Notes: generated by a model not told the origin, from the letters alone. A stretch of 64,000 nt of DNA from Limanda limanda (GCF_963576545.1 NC_083655.1:3673871-3737870); one strand, 5' to 3'. Counted from the first letter of the stretch, positions 23,265 through 37,421 are shown. Numbers and translations are program-made.

Positions 23265-26200
23265 TTTTCTTGTTAACACCCAAAAATAAAATACTGAGTT
23301 TCCAAAGAACAGGCAACAAATGTGATTAAAACATTTCCATCCATACAAAATATACAAAGATTAGAGAGTTGGTGTCACTTACTCTCCTGTCGAGTTCTAA
23401 AAGATTTAATGGACATTTACTTCACTGACTTTGTTAGTAACAGATTCCACCTTTGCTGAGCACAAAATAAACTTTATTTATTTATTTGTACAAACCTGCC
23501 GAACTCATTTTCTGCATTTCAAATTCCCTTATATTAGACTCTTAGGTGAGTTTATTTTATTTTAGTTTCGACCTTCAGGTTCAAACTCAGTTTCTCTTAT
23601 AATGAAAAGCTCGATTTGCATCTCAAACATTTCCACCATTGTGATCTCATCTTAATAGAAACATTAAAGTTTAATAATCTGTGATTTTAAATAAGATCCT
23701 AATGACGGACACGTCCACAAATAATTCTTTCCGGTGATACAATCCCATTTCACGGGAAAGCCTCCACAGATGAGTTCACGTTGCCATTAACCTTTTCCAC
23801 AGACAGACTTTAGGCCTCATTAACATTTGCAGTCTTTGCAAAAAAAAAGAGGAGAATTTTTTTCGGGGGTTCGCACTCAGCGACAGCGGATTTAAACAAG
23901 TGCAATAACCGATCAGCCGTGAAATTGAGCACTTACTAGGTCTCGGTGGTGACAGGGCAGAATCAAGGTGGAATTTATGTGGCTGTTAGTGCATCTGGAG
24001 AATCGTATTGTCTGGACTTTGGATTGTAATGAAATATTCATTGACCAAACATATTGGTTTTTCGGGCATCGGGGCCGCTGAGGGAGAGCGACTCTGTCCG
24101 AGGAGGATCTCCGGCGCTGGCATCGCTCGACTCGGCAGTTTGTTCCATTTTGAAGTACGGGAATAATCAATCGACCGTGATGCAGTTGTTGCTTCCTGTT
24201 TCGTAAATATGTTAGATTGTTATTTGGTTACGCCAGGATGAGTAAAATGATTCCTTACAGGGCAATTATTAGCTCCAACGCTGTCTGTCATTCATGCTTC
24301 CCACTCCAATCAATTTCGAGCCATCTAAAATTGACCTTTTTCTCGCACTTTCAACTGGAAATTACTCTCTCAATAGGGAGCTAACTCAGGCTTTGGCACC
24401 ATTTCATTTCTCTTTCAACTACTCTCAGCAGGCCTCCAATATAAATCTAATAAAGGGCTGGAACTGTAGTCTTCTAAAAGCATGTCTGCTGGGTGGTTCT
24501 CGCTCATAATATGCGATGCCGCTCGTTTCCCAGTAGCCCGCTGCTTCACTTTTACCTGCTCCCCAGGTTCATGAAATCCCTTAGTTTGGCAAACCACACA
24601 GAAAAACCGCAGTAAACTACCCGGTCCCTTGGCGTCCGCCTCAGTAATGTGTACGGTGTCCCTGCACCTGCATGAAGTGAAACCAGGATGAGAGGAAGCA
24701 TGAAACGTGTCATTTTTTTTTGGTGAAAGCGTAATGGTTTGCACTGATATACGATGTAAACTTGTGAAAAATAACATTAGGATTGTCTCGGGACGCCGCC
24801 GAGCCTCTGTGATACCCACACTGACCTCCAGGGAACTCAAGGTGTTTCATTTCGTGCACCATTTCATCGTAGAAGACTGTGTTGAAAGCACCGATCTGCC
24901 CCAGAATACTGAGTGAATGTTTTGCCTACACATGTGTCTACATTTTGAGAAAGACTGAAGGGCCTCCCCTTTGTTTTGTCCTATGGGTCCAAAAGAAACA
25001 GTCTATTGAAAGCTTTCTCTGCCTTCTCGCTTCTTAATATCTTAGAGCAGTTTGCTCCACCGCTGTGGCCAGGCAACCTCGCAGTGTCAACATCCAAAAT
25101 ATACCGACATATTTGCCTGTTCTAACAATAATGTTCCAAGAAGGAGATGAGAGTGTGATCGCAGGGAGAGAGCGAGGCGTACCCACAGGCCTCTGAGTAA
25201 TGCACCGGCTCTGCCGTGCTTTCAAACGTGGACAGACGAGTGTGGAGCTGCTGCCGTATTCTGCTCAAACACATTTAAAGGCTGCTGCGTTCAGAAAGAT
25301 CCGACCACCCACAGCTCACTGATGGCATAGATGGTCCCCTGTCCTCAGCCATACTGGCTCCTCGCCTGTTAAATGGCCCGTTGAATGCCGCCTCGCCTTC
25401 CAGTGATTAGCTTTCAGATGCAACCACAACTGTTCGGCTAATCACCGGCAGCCTACACTTGGTCAGAGCCTGCAGACACACCCCGAAAAATCACTTAGAC
25501 AACAGTGTGAGTGTGAGGAGAGAAGCAGGATATTGATCCGGACAAACTAGCCCCGGCTAATGGAAGCTAGCAATCAGAAGTACATTATGTTTTCAATTAA
25601 AACACAAGTTCGTCAACTTCCAGCGAACAGAGGCTATACTTAGGCTGAAACTTTCCTGTGCACAGAAGAGTAAACAGCATCGAGGTCTTCTCACAGGACA
25701 CCAGATCCAGAAGGACATAGAACATAAGTTGGGTTGAAATTCAGAGGCTGCATTAGAAGACTGGTTGTGTCACAGCGGCTGCTTCTCTTCAGAGCCAGCA
25801 AATGCATCATTCCTGTCCTGGGCGGTTGAGGATCCAGTGAGTGGATCCTCTTCGAGTTTGACCGATTCCAGGAGTCATTGGGCGCTCATGAAAAAGCGTA
25901 CGAGTCATTTACAGGGGTGACTGGGCAGAATAAGCAGCAATGGTACAAGCGGGACGAGCTGGTGATGCAAATAGAAAATCCAGCGTAGACCGTTTCTCAT
26001 TTCAGGACAACCTTCAAGAGCTCACTTTGTCCTTTGCACATTAAAAGCCAAAGAGGGAAGAACTCTTTTTGTTAGATTCTGTAAATCCACAACCAACCGG
26101 ACCTTAGAACACAGAACCCTTTGGAAGCCGAGCCTCAGAATAACCTCCTCGCTCCCCGAATGAGTTGAAAGTCGATCACCAGGGCCCGTGCTGGTTATTC

Positions 26201-26475
26201 CTCTTTATGAACGTGTGGGTCTGTCTGGCCCAGCCGGCTGAGCATCTATATTTCAGATCCGTAGCGATGCAGCGTCAGTCAGGAGAAGGATGAGAGGTTA
26301 AACCCATAAAACACGGCTACAGGGATCCGCCGGAATTATCACACGTAATCACTGCTACGCTGACGCTGCGTTTTCATGCTACTGTTTATTTTTGACCTCA
26401 CTCAACGTCATAGATCACAGTCTCCTTACACAGATCTGCCTCCGCCGACCCAGCGCTGATCCGTCTAATGACCGA
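23265..26475. other. Non-coding DNA
   Basis: TTTATTTATTTATT occurs near 23470. The longest frame is 141 codons (24415-24840, minus), without domain signatures and overlapped by opposing frames. A perfect 9-bp stem GAGGATCCA/TGGATCCTC with a 5-nt loop is at 25828-25850. No gene supported. Confidence 0.55.
24230..24480. promoter_or_regulatory. Candidate conserved non-coding block
   Basis: Repeat-free AT-rich block with GGCAATTATTAGC, CCAATCAATTTCG, CTAAAATTGACC and CAATATAAATCTAATAAAG. The motif density suggests an enhancer but conservation is unknown. Confidence 0.22.
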
Positions 26476-26487
26476 GGGGGGGGGGGG
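26476..26487 (+). repeat. G12 tract
   Basis: Twelve uninterrupted G residues. Confidence 0.97.
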
Positions 26488-27314
26488 CGCTCTTTGACTG
26501 TAATGCTTCTTGCACGCTGGACTGGAGACCGGTCGTGACACACCACCTCGCAGCCCGGGCGTGGGGTTTAGACTCCGGCTTGCGTGGTCATGACTCCCAA
26601 CACTGCACCACCATATCACTATGGCAACCCCTTTGAAAGACTGCCAGCATCACTTCTACTCATTAGCACATTGTAAAGGTGGTATATTGTTTCCCAGCCA
26701 CAGCTGTTTTGGCCACCTTTCAATATCCATCATTAACCGTCGGCTGCATGAATCGGAATTGTGTAGCGTGCACAGTTGTTGTGTGTGTTTGTGTGTCTGA
26801 CAGGGAAGCAGGCGCTGGGGAACATGCTCCTCTTCGATCCACAGCGTGTGGAATGCTGCTGTGAATTCATTATAAATATCAGAAGAGTATGAAACCTATC
26901 GCTGGCTGTAACGAGAGGTGAGCGGGTTCATCGCCTTCGTTTAATCATACATTTATTTATTTATATCAGAGAAAAAACCTTTGAGGAATAATTATTAGCT
27001 TTATCGACCAGTAGATTATTTCTTCCAGAAACAAAGTCAGTTTAACCGAGATTTGTGCATTTGTTTGAAATGAATGTGTGGGGGTGAAACAATGTGATTT
27101 AAGAGTTTAGTCCTCTGATGCTGGAGCTTTTGTTTGATCTCCATTTGGAGCTTCTGTTGTTGTTTTACATTCATACGTGATATTATTCATGCATTACTGT
27201 ATATAAATATATAAAACGTGCATGTGCACACTGGGGGCTTCATATGGAGACATTTACAAATGCAGGAACGTATGAGAGTGTATGTTAATGTGCTGAGCCC
27301 TTTGTGTATTGTGC
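26488..27314. other. Non-coding DNA
   Basis: AT-rich with a short ATTTATTTATTTAT near 26950. No gene or RNA seen. Confidence 0.6.
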
Positions 27315-27315
27315 A

Positions 27316-27346
<31 letters not shown>

Positions 27347-27351
27347 GTGTT
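27315..27351 (+). repeat. (GT)n microsatellite
   Basis: About 17 GT units with one GTTT interruption. Confidence 0.95.
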
Positions 27352-30300
27352 AGTTTAGTGCACCGCTCCTCACACCGCATCTAATTATGCACAGAGCAAA
27401 GAGACCATGAGACAATTCAATCTTTTGTAGTAATTGATCCTTCCACCTGAGGGCAGTACTTTCTAATCTAATATCAGACAAATCTGTTCCACATCTTCAA
27501 TTAAACTACAATATTGAACTGGCTTCCAGGCGCCGCTCACTTGTTTTAGTGAGTTTGAAAAAAAAAAAAAGAGCGAATCCAATATCATGACTTGTAGTTC
27601 CATCTTCCCCCTGCAGGTTCTAAAAAAAAAACCATGCACTCTAGCCTTGGATGGATTTGTGGAAATATGATTTGTTGAGGTGAATGCAGATGAGATCCTG
27701 CAGCCTTCCATCATTCAAACTGTGATTCTCTCTTTGCAGGAATGTCTGTTTAAAGTTGAATATCTCTGTTGATATGTGTATATTTTACAGCTGGACACGG
27801 TTTTGTCTTTACACTCGATCTGCTCGGAGGGAGATGTTTACAACACGAGCAACATCCCCCCCCCCCCCCCGAATCCACAGAATCTGTATCAAGCTGCTTG
27901 GAGGGCAGCTTGCTCCCACTATTCATTTTTATTTTCCGAGGACTGCAGGCAGTTTGTTTCTCGTCTCACACCGAGCGATGACGCATACATCAGAGCCTCA
28001 ACCGCTCCTTTTTTTTATTTTCTCCAGAAAACAATTACATTCTCCTTTTTACACAATTCAATTATTTTCACTGTTCAGAAACACGTGCCCCAGGCCTCAC
28101 TTGTCTCCCCTTCTTCATCCGGAGACAGTCTTTCAGCTGATGACACACAGAGCCACCTATCACCTCAGAGGACGGGGAAAATAGTTTTCTCTTCATAAAT
28201 GAGAAAAAACAATCATTTGAATGGCTTATGTTGGAGTGACAATTTAATTTAGTCTCAGTGTGGAGCTTATACCCAAACGCTGATATGACACACGGCTAAA
28301 ATCGTCTCTTTTTGTCTTAGTGGGAATGAAGAGAGAAAAGAAAAGGATGCAGTTCCTCAACTAATCTGGCTCCGACGGTGTCTGATCAGAAGTTTCTCCT
28401 TGAAGTGGCGTGATGTTTTACAGCGGTGCCAAAACCTTCCAGACTCAGGAATAACAAAGTCCACCAGACGCTTTGTAGAAAAGACTCAGTGTCGTCCAGG
28501 AACTTCAAATACGAGACGTCTCAAAACCTGCGTCTGTCTCCTGTCCGTCTCTCAGATAACACAAACTGAACGACCCAACACAGCTGCATAAACCAAATCA
28601 CCTAAAGTCCCAAAAGCATCAATAATGTAAGATCTCGAAAAGATTTGTTTGTTATTGATGTTGCTACCAGAATATGTCTTTCATTTTCTTTTTTAAAGCT
28701 TCTGTTTCCTGCATAATTTTTGTTTGTGAAATGTAACTTTTGCAATTATCTCCGGTTTCCAGTCCATCTTCCATCGAGTCACGTTACTCCGACAGGATGA
28801 ATGAAGCAAAGTGAGTTTGTTTGATCAGCCACTAACAGGATTAGCTTAAATAGAAGCAACCTTTTAATAAGTTTGATGATAACGGCGGCAGATTGAAACC
28901 AGATATTCTTCTTAGAAAGACATAATCAACTGTAATTCCCACATTGGTTTGCAATTTGGCAAATTGGATCCTTATCGGGAAGTTTAATTCTCTCCGACTG
29001 CATTTTTCAAAGATGCTTAAAAGTCGGCTTTTCTCAAACGGGTGATTACAATATACATTAGCTGAGTTTCCTAATTTGTGCAGGATTTAATACTAGAAGT
29101 GGAACTAACGTTGAACATATCGTGGTATAACAGTGAAAAGATCCCCTAACAAAGCAAATAGGTAAATTACATTATGCTCTTTGTGATTATTTAATATGGC
29201 AGATTTCATTTTCCGTGAATTGAGCAGGAAGGGTTGTCAGCTGGGATAAAAATATATAAATAAATACATAAAAAAAACCTCCATGTCGTACTTTTTCAAA
29301 GGCAAATAAATACAAAGACATGTCCAGATGCTTTACAGTCCCATGGTGCCCAGCAAGGTGTGCAGCATCAGCTGTCACCGGCCGAATCTGCTGCTTCCCC
29401 GGAAAACACACAAAACACACACACTCCATTCCACCAGCGCACTGTCAGAGAGAGGACGCCCCGGTAATTCATTCTCATCGCACTATCAACAAATTCAGTG
29501 TTGTGTTAACTTAAACACATCACCTGCACCTTCCTGAGACGTGGAGCAAAGTGATCTCAGGGAGAAACCGGCTGTGGATGAAACATTCACCACCAACAGA
29601 GCGGATCTCAAACTGGGAGCTGCTGCAGCTGGGAAGTCAGTTTGTTGTTAGATGGTTTGTTATTGACCCGATCGCCTGGAAACGCGATCGGACCTGTGGC
29701 CGGGTGGTGTCATTATGCATTTTGACTCTTGTAGCTTTGCTGCCTTGTTACCAAAATTTAGATTTCTTTATTTGTTCTTTTTTGGCATAATTTTGACCAA
29801 ACACGACCTAAGAACAGATCCTGCAACAAAATACTGACTCGAATATCCTAGCGTCAATTCTTGTTATGTGCTAATTCAAGAGTGTGTGTCTGTGTCAGTG
29901 ATGTTTTACTTTGTGTGTGATTTCATCCAATATCAGTTAATGGACGACAACATTTGGAGCCAGTATGATGATCCATTTACATGAAATTACACACACTTGT
30001 GCATCCCCCCCCCCCTTTTTTTTCAGGGAAAATTAAGTATTTATTTCTTCCAAAATGCCAAAGGCTGCATCTCATTTTGAGAAGACAGGGATATTTGCCT
30101 AATTTTACCAATTACACCCCCGCAAAGCGTCAAGTTAAGGTCAAACATCAGTTTTGACACAAATCATCTTCGTTTTTTTCCCTCAGTAAAACACAATGAG
30201 ATGATTTATCCCTGTAATTCATCTTTGCTGCGTTTCCATTGTTGTGGGTCTGTGTGTGTGTCTGTGATTACAGCTTCATTCGTCTGTGTCCTTTAAACAC

Positions 30301-30540
30301 GACAAACGTTTCTATCTCCTGGAAAAACACAACCCAGGCTTTTCGCTCCCTTCTTGTCCAGTGTGCTTTCAGAAATCCAAATACATGTACATACTTTAAA
30401 AGTACTTGTACACACGTGTTTGAGGCAATACTCATTTCCCTATATTTTTGACATATGAAGGAAGGAGCATACGACCAGAATGAAACGATGCACTTTGTGG
30501 ATCTTGGCTTTCGAGCTCACTCCGGATGAACAACCCTCAT
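27352..30540. other. Non-coding DNA with homopolymers
   Basis: A13 lies at 27558-27570, C15 at 27856-27870, and C11 followed by T8 at 30005-30023. Plus-strand frames of 140 and 142 codons at 27756-28198 owe part of their length to the C15 tract, which reads as poly-Pro. They overlap in two frames with no domain, so they are rejected. The remaining sequence is unique. Confidence 0.55.
27856..27870 (+). repeat. C15 tract
   Basis: Fifteen uninterrupted C residues, the longest C run in the window. Confidence 0.97.
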
Positions 30541-30780
30541 TTCTATTCAGTGTCCTTGCTCTCATAAAATTCTAATTGAAAATTGTCATCTCTAATTGAT
30601 ACGACAATTAAAGTCCGGGCAAGAGAAGAGAGAGGGGACAGAATGAGCTGATAGGAATAATAATCTTAAAGGCAAGACCATCACTTCCATTGTCAGTGTA
30701 ATAATAATTTGAGGGAATGCCGCGTGTGATTTAGTGAACGAGCAAAGTCCTATTACTGCAGATGGTTGTTAAAGATATTT
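30541..30780. promoter_or_regulatory. Homeodomain-motif cluster, candidate enhancer
   Basis: TCTAATTGA occurs exactly twice at 30571-30579 and 30591-30599, 20 bp apart, followed by CAATTA at 30605-30610. That gives three TAATTG/CAATTA cores in 38 bp. Downstream are ATAATAATCTT and GTAATAATAATTTG. The block has no simple repeats or transposon signatures. This arrangement is typical of NK/LIM-type homeodomain binding clusters, but activity is inferred. Confidence 0.35.
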
Positions 30781-32898
30781 GGAGGACGTCCATGCCATGC
30801 ACAGTTGTAACATTTAGTTAAAAGCCCAGTCGATAAGCAATTTGGGCAAGGCCTCCAGTTTTTGACATCAACTAATGAAGCCAATGAGTGCAAAGACAAG
30901 GCAGAGCGATCTCAATTGGAGCGCTTGCGCCGCACTGCTGTTAGATGTGATTAAGAAGATGCACTGACTCAATTACAGCCGGCCTTAAGTGCTTTTCTGA
31001 GCAAAGAACCCCGAGATTTTAACTGTTCTAATGGAAGTAAATAGAGTGAGTTTAGCAAAAAAACCCATTCAATTATGTATTGTTTGCTAATTTTGTAATC
31101 TTATCCATGAATCTTCATTTTACTGTGTTAACCGGCGTAAAACAGTTGTAAAAGTAATATTCATCAGTTTATCATAGTTGTTTTAATGTGGGAACTCGTT
31201 TTTTGTTTTTTTGCTTTTGGAAGTTTTCCATGCTGCAGAACATTGTGTGTTTGAAGGAAGTATATTTCATTTGTGAAATGTGAGAACGTTCAGCAGGTTA
31301 AAGTGACACAACACAAACATCTCCTCCATATTAAACACATCTGTTCGACCTGAAGTGTGAGGCTCTTCAAAATGGAGGCATGGGGTCGGGTCACATTTAT
31401 TGAATCTTACAAAAATACCACGATGGAAATATAAACAGGTCGAGAACAATGTCGGGGCGTTTCAACACATGTCTGCAGCCAGATGTTGACGTGTATGAAA
31501 ACCAACCAAATTTGTCAAAGGGATAATTCAGCAGATGGAGGAGAGACTATCGCCATGGGAGTGCTACACGCGGCTCTCGTGGATATGTGATGTGCTTGTG
31601 AATTATTATCATAACAAATATGCCTTTCCACCCACAGAGACTAGTAATTTTTTTGCCCCCGCTCGTCTTGTGTTCACACCGAGACAAACACGTATCTGTA
31701 GGTGTGATGTGGGGTTAAGTGCTGTACGTGCTCCGTGCTATTTGTGCACCTTGCACCAAAATAATTTCTTTATTCAGTTTGATTTTGATTTGTATTATTT
31801 TCATCTGTAGACGCGACACCTGTGCGTAATCTTTATTGCTCCGTGCACTGAAACTGGAAACGTAGCAGATCGAGCTATGAGAAAGTGAACATGTTAGATC
31901 TACTTAACCCCTGGATGATAACAGTGAACACATATCCGGAATATTCAATAAACCTATTAAACAATGACCAGTTTAGTTCTATATAGGGACGGGATTCTAC
32001 CTTTATGGGGCCGATCTCCTGCAGAGTTGCCAGCGTTTGCCAGCATCCCCTGGGCGTTAAGTGATTAAACGGTTGGGTGAGCATAAAAAAATATGTAAAT
32101 AGCGTGGCCACCTTGGACTGACTTGAGCGTTATTCTTACGGGAGTTTAAAGTGGCACTTGTGACAGCTTATTCCCTCTCTGTACACCGACGCTGCTGTTT
32201 CCCAGGGAAGTGGTGTCACCTTCATATTTCAAGCTACACAGAGTCACCTTTATTATTGTTGTGTGTCTTGTTTTTTAGGGGCAAATATTAGCCGTAGCTC
32301 ACAGGGACGATCAGGGAACGGAGATAAAACTGGATCACAGTGAAAAACACTGGGTCGTACTTCAGGATCTTCATCTTCGAAGGAACTCGTAACTAAAGAT
32401 GATCAATAAATGTGTTTTTCACCAGTTATTCTTCGAGCAGGTCTGTAACTTGTGCACATGAACAACTGGTTCATCTTTTCAATCTATTGTCAGTGGGTGT
32501 ACAGTGAGTGGTTACTTCACAGATTCACCCACACAAGAGCTAACTGTCTCTGTGAGAGGTTTTCCTCGTGGAGTGTGTGTTCTCCAGCACAGAGCGATGC
32601 ATCTGTCCACACAGTTTGACTGAGTCGACTGTTACAGGCATTAAACTTTCAGTTGCTTTTCCCCGTCATGTTTGTATTAATTATAAAAGTTTAATCAAAA
32701 AGAATGACAATGAAAGGGAGATGTAAAAGAGAAACAGGATAGCTGCCGCGCCACTCGCTCGACGGTGTTGATCTAAAGAGAAGCAGAGGGAAAGTTTCAT
32801 ATAACAATGTTAATGCTAAAAAAAGTTATTCAGTGATTTCTCTAGTTTATTACAGTACATATATGTGTTTACTGGTCTTTATCCCACAGTTTTAACGG
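30781..32898. other. Non-coding DNA
   Basis: AT-rich unique sequence. Open frames reach 91 codons (31535-31810, plus) without domains. No repeat recognised before the MITE copy begins. Confidence 0.6.
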
Positions 32899-33184
32899 TA
32901 AACTGATATAAAGATGGACGATGCATCTCCACTTTGATAGAAAGAGGTGAAAATATCTCAATTACAGGCGTCGCCATCTTGTGCTTTCGAGGGAATTTGA
33001 ACCCAGACTGAGGATTGTGGCAACAAATAGCAAATTAAAACCAAATTTGAACAATTGGATATTCAACAATGACCAAAACCATCTTAGTCTAGCTCATATC
33101 CCATCCGCTAACATGGAGGAGGCAGTGCTTACGACCCGTAATGCTGCCAACCACCAGGAGGCAATCAAGCTGATCTTCACCTTG
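32899..33184 (+). mobile_element. Teleost MITE, copy 2 (left end through core)
   Basis: The copy begins with GATATAAAGATGGACGATG, the left terminal repeat. It continues with AAATATCTCAATTACAGGCG, TCGCCATCTTGTGCTTT, TTTGAACCCAGACTGAGG and AACATGGAGGAGGCAGTG, and reaches the core as CCACCAGGAGGCAATCAAG at 33151-33169. From memory this order matches the left three quarters of the common teleost element. The right terminal repeat is not present, so the copy is 3' truncated or diverged. The CTCF-like core has two changes compared with copy 3. A 126-codon plus-strand frame at 32981-33361 crosses it and is not a gene. Confidence 0.75.
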
Positions 33185-36100
33185 TTTCTTTCCAGCGACA
33201 CAGATTCTTCTTCTCACCTTTGTTATTCAACACGAGATCTTTTGAAGAAACCGATGTTTCCTCTCAGATTCCGACCGAGTGAATCATTCATCACTGTCAC
33301 CACCAGCATCAGCATCACTGTCCCTCTGATCTGCTGCTGCCACAGCAAACGTCTCAGGTGATCACTGTGACATTTACCTATCGCCACGGCAACAAAGACC
33401 ATTTCTGATTTGAGCGTTCAAACACAAGTCACTTATAGGTCACATGGCGCAGGATCCAACTTTGCACAGCGGACCCGTGTGGTCCCTTTAGGAATAGAAT
33501 AAAACAAAAGAAGATCTTTCTGTTTAAACAGATTTTAAAAATGTGACATAAGCCAGATGGGAAAAATGTAAGAGCACTTAACATGTTGCATTAAAAACTA
33601 CTGTAAAAACATATTATTGGTTTGTAAGAGTTCAGAGAGTTCACGTTACCACAGATAAAACATTTAGTTTAACTCAAAACAAAAGCAGCTCATACTTTAC
33701 CTTGGCTTCATATTGAGGTTGTACTTCACTTTCAAACGTTAGCATCATAAAACCGTATTGATTTAATTTATGTTTCTTACATTTTATTATTTTACAGTAT
33801 ATATATGAGGGTCACATTCCCTTCACTCAGAGGTGAAACAGTTATGGATGAGGCAGAATATTCAAAATCTCTCAAACCAATACACTTGTACTTCTACATT
33901 ACAAGATTAGTTTCTATTCATTAAACTTCCGCCTGCACTCTATAGGGTTTTGTTTAGTTAAACGGACACAAGGAAATCCAATTTTGTACCATACAAGTCA
34001 TTCAATGTTATTTATTAAAACGTGTCACTTTTTTTATTTAACCGTTATTAACTGAGAAATCGTCCCAGCGTGAACGCAGACGCTTCTACCCTCGATCCAT
34101 TCTCCTTCTCCTGGAAATACAAATCACAATTTTCACTTCAAATTAACTTCCTGTTGTGTCATTTCATGGCTTTTTGATTATTATTTTCTTTTGGGCGCCT
34201 GTTTGGATTGAATGTGAACACGTAGCAGTCGGGATGCAGCCGAGTGGAAACGTCCCCACTGGGTAATACAGTCGTAACAACGCGGGTGTTATCAATTACA
34301 TCAGATCAGAGATTGTTAACGTTCATCGCCGGCAGCATCAGATCTCCAGAAGTTTCCAGAATCCTCACTCATCAACGTTTCCTCTTGGCTTTAAGGTTAA
34401 ATCCCCAAATAGGGACTTTGGCTTCGGGCCTCGACACCAAATCCTCCGTGTGATTGGTCAACTCTCCTCTCGTCAGGTGATAAAACGACTCTGCTCGCTG
34501 CAGCACGGAGCTGAGACACGTTTTATAATCACAGCTTCCAACTGAGTATTGATTACCTGTATTTTGGAAACCTGAGTTTTTGAGAAAACGTGTTTTAGGT
34601 CTATAAAAGACTTTTAAGAGAAATCGGCTCAGGTGGGAACGTTATGTAAGCTGAAGAAGAAACAAACCAGGAGATGATTTATTTTCTATTTAACTTAAAT
34701 AATATGTGAACACATTGAAATTCGTCTCCGCAGCTTCACCACTTAGTCTGTGACCCGGTGCAGCCGAGGTCGGGGGGGGTGCAGGACCCGCGACTGGAAG
34801 TCCCAGGTGGGAGTAGTGTGCAGACTGAGGCTCGTGTCAGCAGGGATCCTGTGTAGGCTTGTGAACGTTATATAAAGAATATCTTATTGTTCTCCCTCAA
34901 ACAGATTTAAAAAAAGAACCCGTGTTTTCTGACCAAGTAAATATTCAAAGCCGCCTTCCTCCTACAGTCTCTTTTGATTCGGGCAGCGATTGTGCAGCCG
35001 GAGAAGGGCACTGCTTTGAATCTGTAACAGTGTGATGCTGCTTTGTGTTGCATGTAAACATGAAGGAAATATCCAACATGAGGCCGAGACAAGTTGTGGC
35101 ATGGAAATCGATAATATTAACTGTATAAAAAAGGTTGTACTTTCCACATGCAGCTTTAGCGTGTTGTTTTTATTCGCGGCTGTGCCTTCGAGTGCAGCTC
35201 GGCTGCGGTTGTGGGGTTACATGCTGAATTCCACATTAATGTTGAATCAATTGAATGTGCTGTAAAAAGCTTTGTGTAACTGCATTCACCAAAGGGCATG
35301 TGCTTTGTTCTGGAGGGAACTGGTATTGATCCAACCCTGTCTCCAAGAAATTACTTTTATATACAACTAAACTGTGCATTGGGAAACGTATACGGCTTCG
35401 TGTCCAAAGGAAACCTGGATTAATATTTGCTGGTTTTCTCATTTTTGTACGATATTGAACAATGTTTTTTTAGTGTCTGTCTATTAAAAGAAACTGCAAT
35501 TTATATATTTACGACGATTGTTTGACATTTCATGAACCAGACTGGAACTGATATGAGAAAATAATCATCACATAAATCGGTAATAAGAAAAGAGTGATAC
35601 AGAAATTGAGTTTTGAGGATATTTCTGCTCCAAACTACAGAAACACGTTTGACTCAGGGGGGGGGAGATTTCTGGCTTTAATGGGAGATTAACAGCCGAT
35701 TAACAGCAGCTTGGATATACACTATTTAAATCTGTTGTTAATCCAGCTGATCGTGTGACAGCATGAGAAACATCGGAGCTGTACGTTGTTTGGCCCGAAT
35801 TCATCTAATCACAAGAGTAAACGTTCCAGCATCTGACAGAACACAAACGTTGACGAGGATCCTTCCGATGTTTCCTGCTTCTCTTTATGGAAATACGCAG
35901 AATTCTGCCCTGCTAATGCTACAATACACATAATAATTGTTTAATATGCTGCATGAGAACAAGAAAATAAATAAATATAAGATAAAGATTATAAAGCAGG
36001 AGAGGAGAAGGGGTTTGAGCATGGCAGCCGTCCGGCGTTAAATCCCCTTCCTCTCAGACCCGGGGCGCGTTAACCAAAACAAACCTGAATACCTCATGTT

Positions 36101-37401
36101 CTGCGGCTCTCATTGTAATTGGAGCGGATCAATTGCACCTTTATTATACGAATAAGATGGATAACCTTGTCCTCCCTCCCTGCCATTTTAATGGGCCACT
36201 CCGAGTCTCCGCTCCGTGGCTCTGGCTAATCCCTGCGGAGTCTATACACTTCTAATCCCCCCTGCTGGACAAGTAACACAATACGGGCTAATCATCCATC
36301 CGGCGATAGAACCCCCCCCACCCACCACTGGGAAACCAAGGATTCCTCGTGGTGCCGGAAACACCGGAGATGTTTGGAAGAAGTGTTTTTTAAAGATCGG
36401 GAGGAAACGTTTGCATGAGCCGACGCAGATGATTCAAAAAATCTAACATTTAAAGTTTTGTTTTGTTGGTCGAAAGCACAATCCAGTGTCTGGAGATAGC
36501 AATGATTTAATAATATGGCTGTCGATGTTGATTGGTTCTCAGGTGGGTTTAAGTACTTAAACAAAAACTGGGTGTAAGACAAAGCCCAAATATTGACATA
36601 GATAATATTGCAACAACATCATTGGAATCATTATATCGTAATTAACACATTAAACTGGAAATCACTAATTAATTAGATTTTTTTTCTGTAAAATTAATGT
36701 GGATTATTGGCAAAACAAGACCCAGGCACTATTACCTCATTATTATATTTATATTGCTCAATTTCTTACCCTCATGACTTATTGGAATATATCTTGAATA
36801 AATATAATGCAGAGAAAACGAAACAAGATGAATCAACTGAAAGTACTCGATGTGTGTTCTTTTTGGGAGAGCAACACAATAATTGAACAAATCCTATTTC
36901 AACTCTTTGTTTCATCCGACTCTTTATATTCACTGTTCTTTTGAGTATTTTGCAAATGAAGTGAACACAACAGACACTTTGTCAAAACTGAAGGAGATTA
37001 ATTTTCTGTCATTCAATTATTTTGCCTCTTGTACAGTTTCCAAATACGCAGCAACCAACCGACAACATTAATTAACAAAACAATGGCGATTCCACTTGTA
37101 ACCAGTTCAGAGTGAGAAAGAGAACCCAGTGTCGGGCAGAGAGCGGGAACTGGGAGTTTTTAGTGGAGAAACCGAAAAAAAAAACCCATGTAAACAGAAT
37201 TGAATCACAGCACAGTTAAGTGATCCGTGAAACACTCAACGCAAAAAGATATCAGAGCGACGGCTGCCTGGCTCCGAACCAAAGTGAACACAGCAAATAC
37301 AGGGAAAAAACAAGATTACGGCTATAAAACAGAAGCAGACGAGGGCAAATACAGTGAACACGTGTAATGACTTTCATTCAGCTGTGATATTATTGTCGCT
37401 G
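33185..37401. other. Non-coding DNA
   Basis: G8 lies at 34772-34779, G9 at 35657-35665 and C8 at 36312-36319. Frames are 96 codons or fewer. Most of the stretch is AT-rich single-copy sequence. An enhancer-like block at 36060-36270 is listed separately. Confidence 0.55.
36060..36270. promoter_or_regulatory. Candidate conserved non-coding block
   Basis: The block contains CATTGTAATTGGAGC, GATCAATTGCACC, CATTTTAATGGGCC and GGCTAATCCCTG in repeat-free sequence. TAATCC is a bicoid-class (Otx/Pitx) core and TAATTG an NK/LIM-type core. No conservation evidence is available. Confidence 0.25.
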
Positions 37402-37421
37402 TATATATATATATATATATA
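37402..37421. repeat. (TA)n microsatellite
   Basis: Ten TA units. Opposing 82-119-codon frames at 37354-37826 cross or flank it and show no domains. Confidence 0.95.

Noticed and set aside
27756..28198. Overlapping 140- and 142-codon plus-strand frames
   Set aside because: They are in different frames over the same DNA, both cross C15, and neither shows a domain.
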